Positions 47,592 to 59,439 of a DNA stretch of 64,000 nt are shown here, in pieces. Source of the DNA: Cryptomeria japonica (lineage: Eukaryota > Streptophyta > Pinopsida > Cupressales > Cupressaceae); the NCBI RefSeq assembly GCF_030272615.1, contig NC_081414.1:815090569-815154568 (forward strand), given 5' to 3'. The notes beneath the pieces are model-generated. The model searched no databases. It was given only the letters and a program-made list of their open reading frames with translations, and was not told where the DNA came from. The translations under genes were made by a program, and so were the position numbers. Numbering within the stretch: position 1 is the stretch's first letter; every line of letters begins with the position of its first letter.

Positions 47592-48874
47592 TGTTACTAT
47601 TTACTAAGTTGTCATTAGTTTTATGTCCAAAGTCATCCTATATACTCTAGTCAATTAATACTACCGAAATACTCAGTCGGTAAGCACTAAGCAGTCGGTT
47701 ATAGAAGAAAGAAGTCACAGAGTTCAGTATACACAGATCTATCTACCGAGTAACGTTCTATGTCTACCAAGTAGAAAAGATGGTATACCGAGTTAATATG
47801 AACCAAGTGAAACATGTTACCAGATTCATTGAACTTGGACACATATGTGGAAACATGTTACAAGATCGAGGAACAAGGAACCGTTATCACATAGGAAATT
47901 GCACCTTAAGATTTTATATGATTTTGAGGACATCTATCCAATAAAATAATTTGTATGGTTATTCATTCAATGAATCATGTTTGTAAGATCGAAGCATGAA
48001 CAGATCACCGTCATAAGAGATCTATTTATACAACATGAAAGGAAAAATCATGAGGAAGCAAGACATGTGTGATAGATAAGCTGAAAGGCAAAATCATGAG
48101 AAAGAAAGACATGTGTGATAGATAAGCTGAAAGGAAAAATCATGAGAAAGCAAGACATGTGTGATAGATAAGCTGAAAGGCAAAATCATGAGAAAGCACA
48201 ATGTGTTGTGACTGTTACGACTGACAAAGATATTCAAAGGTCACCGAGAAAGATTTCAAAGAACAGTTAAGGAACAGAGTAAACAGAAGGGTTTATTGAG
48301 TTGATTTATCAATTACTGAGGTATGCTATGAGCAAGGTAATTTCATATTGAGCACATAGAATCTGCTATAACATTTCAGATGTGAAGTTGTAGATATTTT
48401 GTAAAGATTTTGATTGTATTATTTTGAGTTGTAAGAGAAACCTTTAACAGGGTAAAAGACTCTAACAAAGTATATAAATTGTAAAGCCTTTAACCAGGTA
48501 CAACATTTAGTATAAGTGTTGTAAAATCCTTTAGCAAGGTAGATCTAAAGATCTTGATACTCCTAACAGGGTAAGCTATCAGAAATAGCTAAACATGTAG
48601 CTCTAACCGAGCAACCTTTATTATTGCAGTAGTAAAGTTGTGGGTGCCATCCCCACCATAGTTTTTCTCTCTAACAAAGAGTTTCTACGTAACCAAAATA
48701 TATGTTTTATGGAGTGAAACATGTATGAATGTTATTTATATGTTTTAGCTTTATATTATGTTTCAGCAATATTCAGTTTATGCTTAACAGTAAAGTTATT
48801 GTTGAAGAAAAGTTTTGAAGTACTGATTCACCCCTCCCCTCTCAGTACATTAGCTTTCCATATTGGACCTAAAA
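47592..48874 (+). mobile_element. Solo LTR of a copia family inside element C
   Basis: 1283 bp flanked by AAAGA on both sides (47587-47591 and 48875-48879). Starts TGTTACTATT. It contains a 46-bp tandem repeat (48036-48200) and, near its end, a GTGGG-N7-CCCAC hairpin plus CATAGTTTTTCTC. No internal region, so it is the product of LTR-LTR recombination. Confidence 0.8.
48036..48200 (+). repeat. 46-bp tandem repeat, about 3.6 copies
   Basis: Units beginning CTGAAAGG at 48081, 48127 and 48173, with one partial copy before, are nearly identical (AAATCATGAGAAAG, GACATGTGTGATAGAT). Confidence 0.92.
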
Positions 48875-50060
48875 AAAGAAACCAGTGTAGATGAGTCAAG
48901 AAAGTTCAAAAAATCTGCTAGCAAAGATAGAGAAAGAAATGACTACCGACAAGGAAGGAGAGGCTACCAAAATTAGAACATCCTATATACTATTGAGGAT
49001 GATACAAAAGATGAGGAAAATGCATTAGAAGATGATTACCATGAGAATGATAGAAAAGTCAATCTCTTCATGACACTTGACGAACCAGTTGACGAAGATG
49101 AGGAAGAGGAGGATATTGAAGTTAAAGTGGATTTGGAAGGTGAACTTATCAGTGCTCTTGAGGAATTGAGTAAAACAAGAAGAGAACTCAAAAAGGTCAA
49201 GCTTGTTGTAGTATATGAATAAGATCTCTTGAAGCAATCCCTGGATGAGTCCAGTCAGGTTATATCTAACTTGAAATTATAGCTAGAAGAAACTAAGAGG
49301 ATATGTAAAGCTACATCCTTTGATCTGACAAAGAAGGAAAAGGAGTACCAAGAGTTGGAAGAAGAAAGTGAAGCTCAAAAAGGAGCTTGAAGAAAGTAAC
49401 GAAGAAAGAAAAGTAAGGAGCAAATATGAAGGCAGCACTGAGGCCTTAGACAAGATGTTGAGAAAAAAGAATCAATCCAAAGACACTAGCGGCTTAGGCT
49501 TTGAAGAAGGTCAAAATTCAACCCACAGATAAATCCGGCAAATAAATAAAGTTCACCTCTTCAATTGAAGATGAAGACAAGAAGATATTCACTATAGGCA
49601 AGGATACATCAATGAACTGGAGGCCACACTCTTTGTACCAACATTCATATCAAAGGATAAATGTATGAATTGACCGTGAAGGATTCACCAAATTCAATAA
49701 CATGAAGTGAAGACCCCCGATGAGGCAGTCCTATTCTAGACCAAGGCAACCTAATCGGTAAGTTTCAAACTTTTATGGTTACTATTATTGGTGTAACAAT
49801 TTTGGGAATAGAATACCTGACTGTAGATTAATCAATAAGTCTTCTATGAGTTATGAAAATAAAAATCCATTTAATGCACTTTGGGATATGAATGTTGTTT
49901 GCTATGAGTGCAATGGATATGGTCATAAGAGTTTTGAATGTAGGAAGAATAAACTGGCACCCTACAATAATTTTAAGGATTTACCCTCTAATGAAAATGT
50001 GAATTGATATAACTATCAAGAGTTTGGACACATAGTAGGGTTGTGTAAAAATAGGAAGAT

Positions 50061-51430
50061 CAAGCAGAAGAAGACAAATCCTGATGAAAAGTCGATAATG
50101 GAACTTGAGCACAATATAGCAGCTGATAAGAAGAAGGAAACCAAATGGGTATGGGATGAGAAAGAAAAAGAAAAGGCAGAATCAAGTCTCATATTGCAGA
50201 CTGGCTTACATGTTGAAAGGAAAAATCTATGGGTCATAGATAGTGGATGCTCCAACCATATGACTGACAACAAAAAGAAATTCATCAAGCTTGAAGACTG
50301 GAATGGTGGTTCAGTAAGATTTGGAGACAACTCATCCATCAAAATAAAGGGAAAAGGCACTCTAAGTATTAATGGAAAATTGAAGGCACATGATGTATAT
50401 TATGTGGAAGGCCTAAAGCACAATCTGCTGAGTGTGAGTCAGATGTGTGACAAAGGTTATAAATTCACCTTTGACTCAACCAGTTGCTAGATAAAGAAAG
50501 ATAGTACCAGTCAAGTTGTGGCAGAAGGAAAGAGAACGAATGGCAATGTTTATAATCTAAAGGAATGTTATGAGTCCCAATGCATGTTAGGACAGGTTGA
50601 TGAAATTTGGCTGTGGCACCAAATATTCGGCCACATAAACTTTGATAACCTAGTTGTAGTAAGCAGAAAGGGGTGTGTGAGGAATATTCCACCCATCATC
50701 AAACTAATAAGAACATTTTTTGATGAATGTGTGAAAGCTAAGAAAACTAAGGTGAGCTTCAGGACAAAAGAGCACAACACCTCAAGACCACTTGAAATTG
50801 TGCATATAGATCTATGTGGTTCAACTAGGACAAGAGAATTTATAGGTGAAAGATAGTTTATGCTCTTTATTGATGACTAATCAAGAATGACATGGGTCAC
50901 CTTCCTGCGAGATAATTCACAAGAATTTGAAAGATTCAAGATCTTTAGGAAGATGGTGGAGAAAGAAAGTGGATGCAAGTTATAATATCTAAGATCTGAC
51001 TGGGTTGGAGAGTTTACATCAAATGAATAAGAAGATTATGAAAAACATGGAATTAGAAGGCAATACTCAGCTCCTAGGACACCATAGCAGAATGGTGTGG
51101 TAGAAAGGAAGAACATGACATTCGAGGAGATGACCAGAACCATGTTAAATGAGGCCAGTCTGCCGGACACATATTGGAAGGAAGCTATTCATACTACTAC
51201 ATATAATTTGAACCGAGTTCAATTAAGAACAAACAACAGAATGACACCTTATGAGTTGTGGTATGACCGGAAGTCATCAGTCAAATACTTCAAAGTATTT
51301 GGAAGCAAGTGCTTTATCAAGAAAGATATAGATGGTTTAGGAATTTTTGACTCCAGGAGTGATGAAGGAATCTTCCTTGGTTACTCATCTAATAGAAAGG
51401 CCTACAAATTCTACAACAAATGACTAAGAA
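50061..51430 (+). mobile_element. Element C: protease and integrase
   Basis: LWVIDSGCSNHMTDNKKKF near 50225 is the copia protease active-site region. LWHQIFGHINFDNL near 50610 is the GAG-pre-integrase zinc motif. PLEIVHIDLCG near 50790 and later NGVVERKNMTFEEMTRTML near 51090 belong to the integrase core. Fossil. Confidence 0.88.
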
Positions 51431-52530
51431 GAGTCATTGAGAGTGTGCATTTAAAATTTGATGAGGATATGCACAATGGATGTCAACCACAGGTTAACGA
51501 GCATGATATTCTAGTGATGAAGATGATGAAGCTTAGTCAGCCATTGAACTAGAGGAAGCATCCAAGAAGTCTCCCAACTGATATGTACAGCTAAATCACA
51601 TAGAAGAGAAAATAATGGGAAATAAGAGTGATGGTGTGTAGACTAGAAGAAGACTTGCCTGGAATGATGAATAAGTCAACCTCTGCCTCATGACTGAATT
51701 TAAACCCAAAACATTCAATGAGGCTAGCAAAAGACAAGAATGGATGGATGCCATGGAAGAAGAACTGTAATAGATTGAGAAGATCAAGAATTGGGAATTA
51801 GTCCCTAGACTGGAAGACAAGAACATCATTGGCACAAAATGGGTTTACCAAAATAAGGCGAATGAAGAAGGTAAGATTGTTAGGCACAAATCTAGACTAG
51901 TGTGCAAAGCATACTCTCAGGTAGAAGGGATTAACTTTGAAGAAAAATTTGTATCGGTAGCTAGATTAGAAGCAATTAGATTGTTTTTAGCCTTCTCTTC
52001 CTACAAGGGATATAAATTATATCAAATGGATGTAAAATTTGCCTTCCTAAATGGAAATTTGGAACAAGAAGTATACATGGAGCAACCAGAAGGGTTTCTG
52101 ATGCATGATGATGAAACATTTGTGTGTCAGTTGAAGAAGGCCCTGTATGGCCTTAAGAAAGCCCCTAGACCATGGTATTCAAGATTAGATCAGTACCTAA
52201 AGGAGAGGGGATTCAAAAAGGGGAGTGCTGATAAGAATCTATACAAAAAGAAAGATGGGAAGCACATGATTATTGTGGTTGTGTATGCAGATGACATTAT
52301 CTTTGGAGGTGACAAGGACACCCTCTATAAAGAATTTGTTGATCAGATCCAGTCAAAATTTGAGATGTCAATGCTTGGTGAATTGACAACATTCCTTGGT
52401 TTGTAGATATTATAGCAAGATAAGGCAATCTTTATCTCACAAATCAAGTATGCAAAGGAGATGTTGAAGAAATTCCAACTAGAAGATTGCCACTCTTATC
52501 ATCTCTTTGGCACTATATTTCATGAATGAA
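51431..52530 (+). mobile_element. Element C: reverse transcriptase, truncated
   Basis: Contains KLYQMDVKFAFLNGNLEQEV, LKKALYGLKKAPRPWYSRLD and VYADDIIFGG, the standard copia RT motifs. Sequence stops resembling RT near 52530; the RNase H domain and 3' end are missing. Fossil. Confidence 0.88.
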
Positions 52531-52599
52531 ATCCCCGATGTTCAAGGAAAGGTCCAATGGGCCTAAGATAAGTTGGTTGTTATGAAAATCCAACAAGGG

Positions 52600-54600
52600 A
52601 TTATGGGGATTGGTAATTCCATAATGAGGATATCTAGTCTGTGGGGTTATTTCAAAAATTACTAACCCACAATGAAGAGCACAGAATGAATCCTGAAAGA
52701 GATGGTGGAGAAATATGAGGAAACAATTTACTTCATGATTGATAAAGACCAATGCTTAATGAAAGCGGCTAAACCAAGGGCTGTGTGGATTCTTCCTATA
52801 GGTTATGAAGTTGATGCTACTACCCTAGATACCTATTCTCAACATATGTTGACTCAGCCAGTTGATGAGAAAGAAGAAAGGTTTGGCACATTTAAGGAGA
52901 AAAAATCTTGAGTTTCCCAAACATCTTAGTACTCCTGCAAGGAAAAGGAAAGTTTCTAAGATGGCTAAGGAAGTACCTATTCAGATGGGATTCACCCAGG
53001 AGGAGGTGAAGCAGGGTAGGGAGAAACATGCACAGATGCAAGCTAAGGAGAAAATAAAAAAAGTCCAAGGCCAACCTGGTTCCCTCCAAAGCTACATTAA
53101 AGGAAACCAAATTTGCCCCTACTCTGGTAGCACCATCTACATGATAGAGCCCATCTAGAAAGGGAGTTTTGAAGCAAAAGGAGAAGCCTAACAGAACCTA
53201 TCTTGTTGTATCTTTGGGGGCCTCTGAGATCGAATCAAATGAGGAAAAACGAAAGGCTAAGATAAAAGGTGAATTTGTAAGGGTGGTGAGGAAACCGTTG
53301 TCCACTGGAGCCCAGCAAAGAAAGAAAGCCAAAGTTGAACCTACTCCTATTGGTAGACCCAATAGAGAAAGAAAGGTTAGAACCCAACTTGACAAAGATC
53401 TTGAGTCAGGTGATCAGCAAGGTAAATATACATTTGTTCCTCCATTGACAACAAATCAATTAATTGATGAGATAATTATTGATGGTAATTTGAAAAATAT
53501 TGGAGCATATTATGAAAATATGGATAAGGCAGATCAGAGAAGAGTAAAATAAGTTTAATACTTGCATAACTTTAGAAAAGCTTTGATTGAGCTAGAATGG
53601 AGCATCCCTGAGGATCTATATAACATTACTGATGCAAGGAGGCTAACAACTAGTAATATTGATAAGGAAATGAAGGAGAGAGACTTGATCAATGTTTGCA
53701 CCTATGTCTCCCAAGATGAAGCCAAAAGGCTCATTGAGGAAGTTAACAAGAAAGAATTCAGAAGAAAAAATAGGGTGAATAGGTTGATGATTGGAAAAGT
53801 GGAAGAGGTGAGAAAGGAGACTGAAAACATCTAAAGAAGAATCATGAAGAATGATCCTTTTTATAGAGATGCAGTCAAGACTTCTCAACTGGAAGTAAAG
53901 GTAGGTGACTTCGATGATAAAAAGGATGAAACTCAGATGAAGGGAGACCAAGTCAATGTAACCCCAGATGTTGAAAATAGTGTAAACCCTTTGTTGGTTG
54001 AGAGTTATGAGACCCTAAGATTTAAAAGGATGATAATGCACCATATGGTAGCACCGGTGCACAAGATAAAGGGGATGGAGCAGAGGAAAAGGAGCCTGAG
54101 AAAACAAAGGTGCAGGGTGCTAAGGAAGAGAAAGGAAAAGGAGTTGTTGATCTTGCAATTGAGACTCTTCTAGTCATAAGGACCCCACCCCAAATTTTTG
54201 TCAATCTCAATGGTCCTCTAAATCTTGGGCAAATGTCTCTGATAGAGAATCTAATGCTTGCAACAATTATTCAAACGTAGGCCAGTCAAAATCTGGTCAA
54301 ATTAGAGTCTGAAGACAAAAATCTCATTTTGATGTTTGTTGATGTTTTATAGAAGGTGTTTCTAAGTATACAACTAGATCCTAATGCTATCCCTTCTAGT
54401 AAATTGTTACATTTGATTAATAATGTAAATACCAATTTTTATTCTTTGGAGAACTCTACTACTAAGCGAGTTTTAGATAGATTTAAGGAGGTAAGGATGG
54501 AGACTTTCCAAAAAATGATAGAAGATGATAGAGTTAGATTGAATAAAGGTCTTCAGACTATTTCAAATGCATTGATAGAAGGTCGTAAATTATAGAAGTC
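52600..54600 (+). mobile_element. Element D: accessory frame related to that of B
   Basis: From about 52702: KYEETIYFMIDKDQCLM and VWILPIGYEVDATTLDTY. A basic stretch follows, then EIIIDGNLKNI near 53470, a RLIEEVNKKEF helix-like region, and a Lys/Glu-rich coiled-coil end (to 54595). Motif order matches 42538-44353. Fossil with several breaks; function unknown. Confidence 0.6.
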
Positions 54601-54739
54601 TTGTCTAATTTGGGTTTAGAAGATTTTTCGGTGATTGTGGTGGTAAGAATCATGTATAGGATGATTGGGCCGACATAGAGACATCATTTTATCATTTTTT
54701 TGGTGATCCAAATTTATCTTTGATGATCTAGTCAAGCCG

Positions 54740-55396
54740 ATATAAGACTACATGTTACATTAGTAGGTCAACCGGGTGAATGACCTATTTTGTGATTATG
54801 AATATAAAAGACCGCTGTGGAAGATCTTTTTGGTGTATGGTATGGATGTATGTGAGAAAGTGGTGATTCAGAATCTTTTGTAGTGCAGTTTTTTTGGCAC
54901 ATTCTTGATCCAATAGTTGACTGAGATAAAGAGTAGGGAAAAACAAAATAGAATAGCAGATGTGATATATTCAGTATATTTGGTATTTAACCAAAACTCA
55001 TCCAAGCATTGTAGATTATTTTTAGAGTTCAAACATTGTAATCCATCTCTATAATTGATCAATAAGGTAGTGAGCTTTCTAGGGTCATAGCCCCTATTAT
55101 ATTTGAGCTGTAAGCTCTAGGCAGTGTGCATGAATGCAAGTGCATTCCCCATATTGTAATATTTTTTTTCTACTGGCCATACTGGAATAATATTGTGGGT
55201 TCAAATCCCACCATAGTTTTTCCCATTTGGGTTTCCATGTAAAAATATCAGTGTTATGATTTTGTGGTTGGTTATTTTATGTTTTTACATTTTAGTTTTA
55301 TGCTTGTGGTTCCAATGGTTTAAAGTTAAGTCAAAAAAATTATTAACCGGTAGATCACTGATTCACCACCCCTCTCAGTGAACCCTAATTCCAACA
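54740..55396 (+). repeat. Element D, 3' LTR
   Basis: Ends CTAATTCCAACA at 55396. The last 250 bp align loosely with the B LTR (ATTGTGGGTTCAAATCCCAC and TTTTTCCCATTTGGGTTTCC against their B counterparts). The start is uncertain; a TGTTACATT at about 54750 is one candidate. Confidence 0.5.
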
Positions 55397-55399
55397 TAC

Positions 55400-56160
55400 T
55401 TCTCCACCACAAATGTTGAACAACCAGCCTAGCATCATGAAAAATCCTACAATTCCTTTCCAACTAACTATGCCAAATAATTAAAGAGAGTCCAATAGCC
55501 AAAGAAACCTAGAAAAAAGAAGTCTTAACAAGAGGCTCACCCAAGTGGGCCTAGAATTCAATGAAAGAGGAAACATGCTAGTAGGCCTGGTTCCAAAGTC
55601 TCCATCTAAAGTGCCAAATTTCTCTGGAGAAAGAGCACTAAAAGAGGAGGCGAGAAACATATTCCTCACTATTGTAGCATAGAGTACATATAGGGGGACC
55701 TTGGAAATTCCATTTGCATAAATTATCCAAGTAAGACAATGATTTTGGACTACCAGCCACGATAAAAAGTTTCATTTAGGCTAAGAAAATTTACCAAGGA
55801 ACTTCTTTTCTCTAGAAAATTGTCAAATAAGTTCTAAGTAACCAATAGCAATAGAGTACTTATGTGAAGAATCTCTTCCTTAAGCCAAATATCATGCCCC
55901 GCCAGGAAGTTACACTCCTGCAAAGGAATAATTTGAGCCAACTCCTTATGAGCCCCCTCAAATTGACCTAGTGACCATTCACATGGGTCCTTCCATATGT
56001 AACCATCAAGTAGCCCTAAATTCCAAACAACCTTGTAATGTTCTACCTTGTCCCAACCCAAGGCAGAAAAAATATCACAATGAGGTTGGAAATGTAGATA
56101 AATAGAAAGGATAGAAGGGTTTCCATCCCAAGAATCCAACCAAAAGAGAGATTCAAAGCC
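55400..56160 (-). CDS. LINE 2: zf-RVT region remnant
   Basis: Minus-strand frames at 55834-56139 and 55481-55669 hold worn zf-RVT-type sequence. The stretch next to the D LTR reads SLAIGLSLIIWH and ERNCRIFHDA, matching the segment that usually links zf-RVT to RNase H. Broken by several stops. Confidence 0.55.
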
Positions 56161-56193
56161 CTTATTACATATCTAGAATAAATCGGTCTTAAT

Positions 56194-56620
56194 TGTTGAT
56201 ATGTGGTGATTGATCATGCAAATATTGTACACTTGTTTTATATCCTCAATGAGGTTGGGGGGTACAACCCTTGAGAAAGAGGTTGTTTGGGGGCGTAATC
56301 CTTGAGTAAATGTTTGTTGTCATTTTTGTTGAAAAAAATCAACATTGAAAAAACCCTAAAAATAGCCAACTTTGTATGTTTCCCTAAAAATTTCATGTTA
56401 TAAGCAACTGGAATGTAAAAGGCATTGTAATGGTGTTGTAATGATTTTCTAGATAATAAGAAAATATTGGATGGTTGTGTTCTGTGGATGTAGCCCATTT
56501 TGGGTGAACCATGATAAATTTATGTGTTATCTATGTTATGTATTTTTATGCATCTTTTATGTTTGAATTTGCATATAATTGTTAATTTGTATTTTCTCCA
56601 GATCTTCCTAAACCCTAACA
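56194..56620. mobile_element. Short solo LTR inside LINE 2
   Basis: 427 bp with TGTTGATATG...CCCTAACA ends and near-identical flanks TTAAT (56189-56193) / TTAAC (56621-56625). It contains GTGGATGTAGCCC and GGGTGAACCATGATAAAT, words common in plant copia LTRs. Confidence 0.68.
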
Positions 56621-56699
56621 TTAACTAGTTGATCCCTAATTTTCAGATTATGCTAAATCATAGATCCCCTTCCTTCAAAAAATAACGAGGAACATCCAT

Positions 56700-58250
56700 A
56701 ATGTTAACTCCTTTAAGATACTTATGCATGAGAATGCAAACTGAAATCTAATTTTGACAGGTTCATTAGAACCAATATAATTAGCCAGCAACAACTTGGC
56801 CATTCAAGATAGCAGAACAAAAACCAATACCCACCTCCTTGTTTGGCTTACACAAAAATTCCCACTTAACTAGGCTCCATTTACAAGCATGAAAATAACC
56901 ACTCCAAAAGGAATTCGCATGAGAGAGTGTCAAATTCCTTAAGGAAATATACAAGGGGTGATAGAACAAAGAACAGGTAGATAGGAAGAGCTTGGGTGAT
57001 AGATTGAGGAAGACTCACCCTAGTAGCAATAAACAACCATCTATGAGTCCAGTGATTAACCTTTCGATGCAGCTTGTCCAATAGTTCCTTCCAATATAGT
57101 CTAGGAAGCCTACCAATAAAATGAGGGATACCTAGGTAGACCAAGGGTAGAGAGCCCATTTCAAACTTCAAAATATTGGCAATCCTTCTCTGAATAGCCT
57201 TAAGGGTATTAAAAAAGTAGATGGAAGATTTATCCTCATTGACTTTCTATAGAAGCAACCAAATGAATATCTAAAGTCTATTTGAAATATTTAGCTTCCC
57301 AATAACAAATAACCCCCATAAGAGAAGTATTGTCCACAAGTTAAAGATGGGAAAGTGTGGGAATCCCATGACCCCAACTCCAACCTTTATTTAAGCCATC
57401 AGAAACATGAGACTTAATAATTTTTTGCAAACCCTCTACCATAAGAATAAAAAAATAGGGAGAAAGAGGATCCCCTTAGTGAAGACCCTTGGAAGCTCCA
57501 AATGGCATAGATTGCCTACTATCGATAATAACATAGAAGGAACAATAAGTAACATAAATCATCATCTAGTTGACCCACTCTTGACTAAGACCAAAATTAA
57601 TGAGAATTTTTTCCAATAATCACCACTTAACTCTATCATAAGCTTTGACCATATCTAGTTTGATGAACATAGATATCTCGTTAGACACCACCATAGAGTA
57701 TATGGCTTCAAAAGAAATCACCACCCGATCTAAAAATTTCTACCTACCACAAAACCCCCTTGCTCATTCAAGATCAAATTCAAGAGCCAAATTTTAAGCC
57801 TCTCTGAAATCAATTTAGTAATAATTTTGTAAACCACATTACAAAGAGAAATAGGCCTAAGAAAATCTAGTTGGTTAGCATCTTCCTTTTAGGAATAAGA
57901 ACGAGGAAAGTAGAATTCAAGGCCCAAAGCATTTGTTTGCTACCATAAGATTCTGAGACCACTTCCAACAAATCCAACTCAAGAATATCCCCAAATTTAT
58001 GAAAAAAATAAAAAAGAAACCCATCCAGACATAGGGCTTTACCCTTATGTATCCCAAAAGTAACCTCTTCCAACTTAGACAAAGATACCAAATTTATGAG
58101 GGACTGATTCATCAAATTTGTGACTAAAGAGGTGATACAAGAAATGACAATATTCTCCTCATCCTCAGCAAGAAGTGAGTCTTTAGTAAAGATAATAGAA
58201 TAGTATTGAGTAGCCTCATGAGACAAAGCTTGTAGATATGCCACCTAGAT
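56700..58250 (-). CDS. LINE 2: reverse transcriptase remnant
   Basis: 57867-58244 has the RT start (ATQYYSIIFTKDSL, KGKALCLDGFLFYFFHKFGD, FLVLIPKRK), where the normal K-P-G-P-D-G-F box has become KALCLDGF. 56881-57171 has LPLVYLGIPHFIGRL and RLYWKELLDKLHRKVNHWTH. The catalytic box near 57320-57340 reads LVDNTSLMG: the second catalytic Asp is replaced by Asn, so the enzyme would be dead even without its stops. Confidence 0.75.
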
Positions 58251-58349
58251 GTCTTCTAAATTCACTAAAGAGGAGATATAACCCTTATTCCGACAAGCTT
58301 GTATTGAATTATGAAGAAAGGTTGTATTCTTGTCACCTTCCCAAAGCCA

Positions 58350-59425
58350 ATCAATTTGAACCTTTTTCTTCCAAAAAATCTCGTCACAGAGTTCCCACTT
58401 GTCCAATTCCCTCACAGCTTAAATCTCCACCCTACCCAAATCCTCTGAGAAACCATGATCCTGAATATGGCAAGTGATAACATCCAAATGAGCTTGAACA
58501 TTCTTCTTCATAGAATGAAGGTTACCATATCACAACCTATTCCATCTCTTAAGCTGAAATTTTACAAACTACAATTTCTTAACAATGAAATACGTAAGAA
58601 TAGCAAAGGAAGAACCACCAACTCACCACCACTGAGCCATTAAGTCGTGAAGGGAAGAGTCACAAAGCCATATAAATTGGAACTTGAAAGGAGGATTTTT
58701 AGGAACTTAAACAAAGGTAGTTGAAAATTTGATTGGCCAATGATCAGATTCCTTCTAATCAATAATTTTAGTAGTACTCAAGGTACCACCAACCCAAAAA
58801 TAGGAAACAAGAAACCTATCCAACTGTTCAGATACAACTTCATCTCCACACTCTCGATTATTCTAGGTGAAGATCCTATTAGATGGTTTAATATTAATTA
58901 AGTTCAAGAAGTCCACATTCTAATGAAAAATATTAGAGGAGGGATCCAATTGAGTCAGCCCTCCTCTTTTCTCCTCCAAACATAACACATAATTGAAATC
59001 ACCAACTAAAACCCAAGTAAGGAAAGGAGCACACAATCTAACATAACAAATATGAGACCAAAGGAAATTTTAGCCATGGAAATCGATTGGGGCATAAACA
59101 TTAGGATCCATAATAATCTCTCTAGATTCTAAAGTAGGGACAACCATCAAAAGAGAAGAGAGGCTACAGATGGACACAAAGTGGAACAATCTTTCTTAGG
59201 TCCTGAAAGAGAGCCAAATCCTTAGAACAACCTATAGAACCAATACATTGACATTGACCAAATCACTAGATACTAGAAGCACATTGAAGCATAGAGTCAA
59301 CTGAAAGCTTAGCCTACCCAACACAAAAGATATTTGGAGAATGAACTGTAACCAAATCATGAATAGCCTTTTTTTGAGGAATTCTATTCAACTCCCTAAC
59401 ATTCCAAGAGAGAATAATCATGAAA
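58350..59425 (-). CDS. LINE 2: endonuclease remnant
   Basis: The minus strand from about 59421 starts MIILSWNVRELN, the first motif of the APE-type LINE endonuclease. The downstream sequence keeps FNYVLCLEEKR-like and WVGGT-like pieces but is interrupted by several stops. Confidence 0.6.
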
Positions 59426-59439
59426 GATATGGGGAGAAA

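Larger units (their letters stand above)
46748..50060 (+). mobile_element. Element C: gag (interrupted)
   Basis: 46748-47065 is a copia gag N-terminus (FDGSNYAFWSRRMETYI, CVSAKETWDKL). 47191-47591 continues it. After the solo LTR there is an acidic, coiled-coil-rich stretch and a CCHC knuckle CYECNGYGHKSFEC near 49897-49940. Fossil. Confidence 0.82.
45518..52530 (+). mobile_element. Element C: Ty1/copia fossil, 3'-truncated
   Basis: Begins with an LTR (45518-46708), then primer site, gag, protease, integrase and RT in Ty1/copia order. It ends abruptly at about 52530, where sequence of another element (D) takes over; no matching right LTR was found. A solo LTR (47592-48874) sits inside gag. 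The coding part carries many breaks. Confidence 0.85.
52531..55396 (+). mobile_element. Element D: 3' part of a copia-type fossil related to B
   Basis: Carries an accessory frame related to that of B and an LTR-like 3' end. No gag, pol or left LTR belongs to it here. The border with C at about 52530 has no visible target repeat, so it arose by recombination or by insertion followed by deletion. Confidence 0.65.

Noticed and set aside
55195-55211. A tRNA gene
   Set aside because: Only the T-arm is present; no D-arm, anticodon arm or acceptor pairing could be laid out around it.
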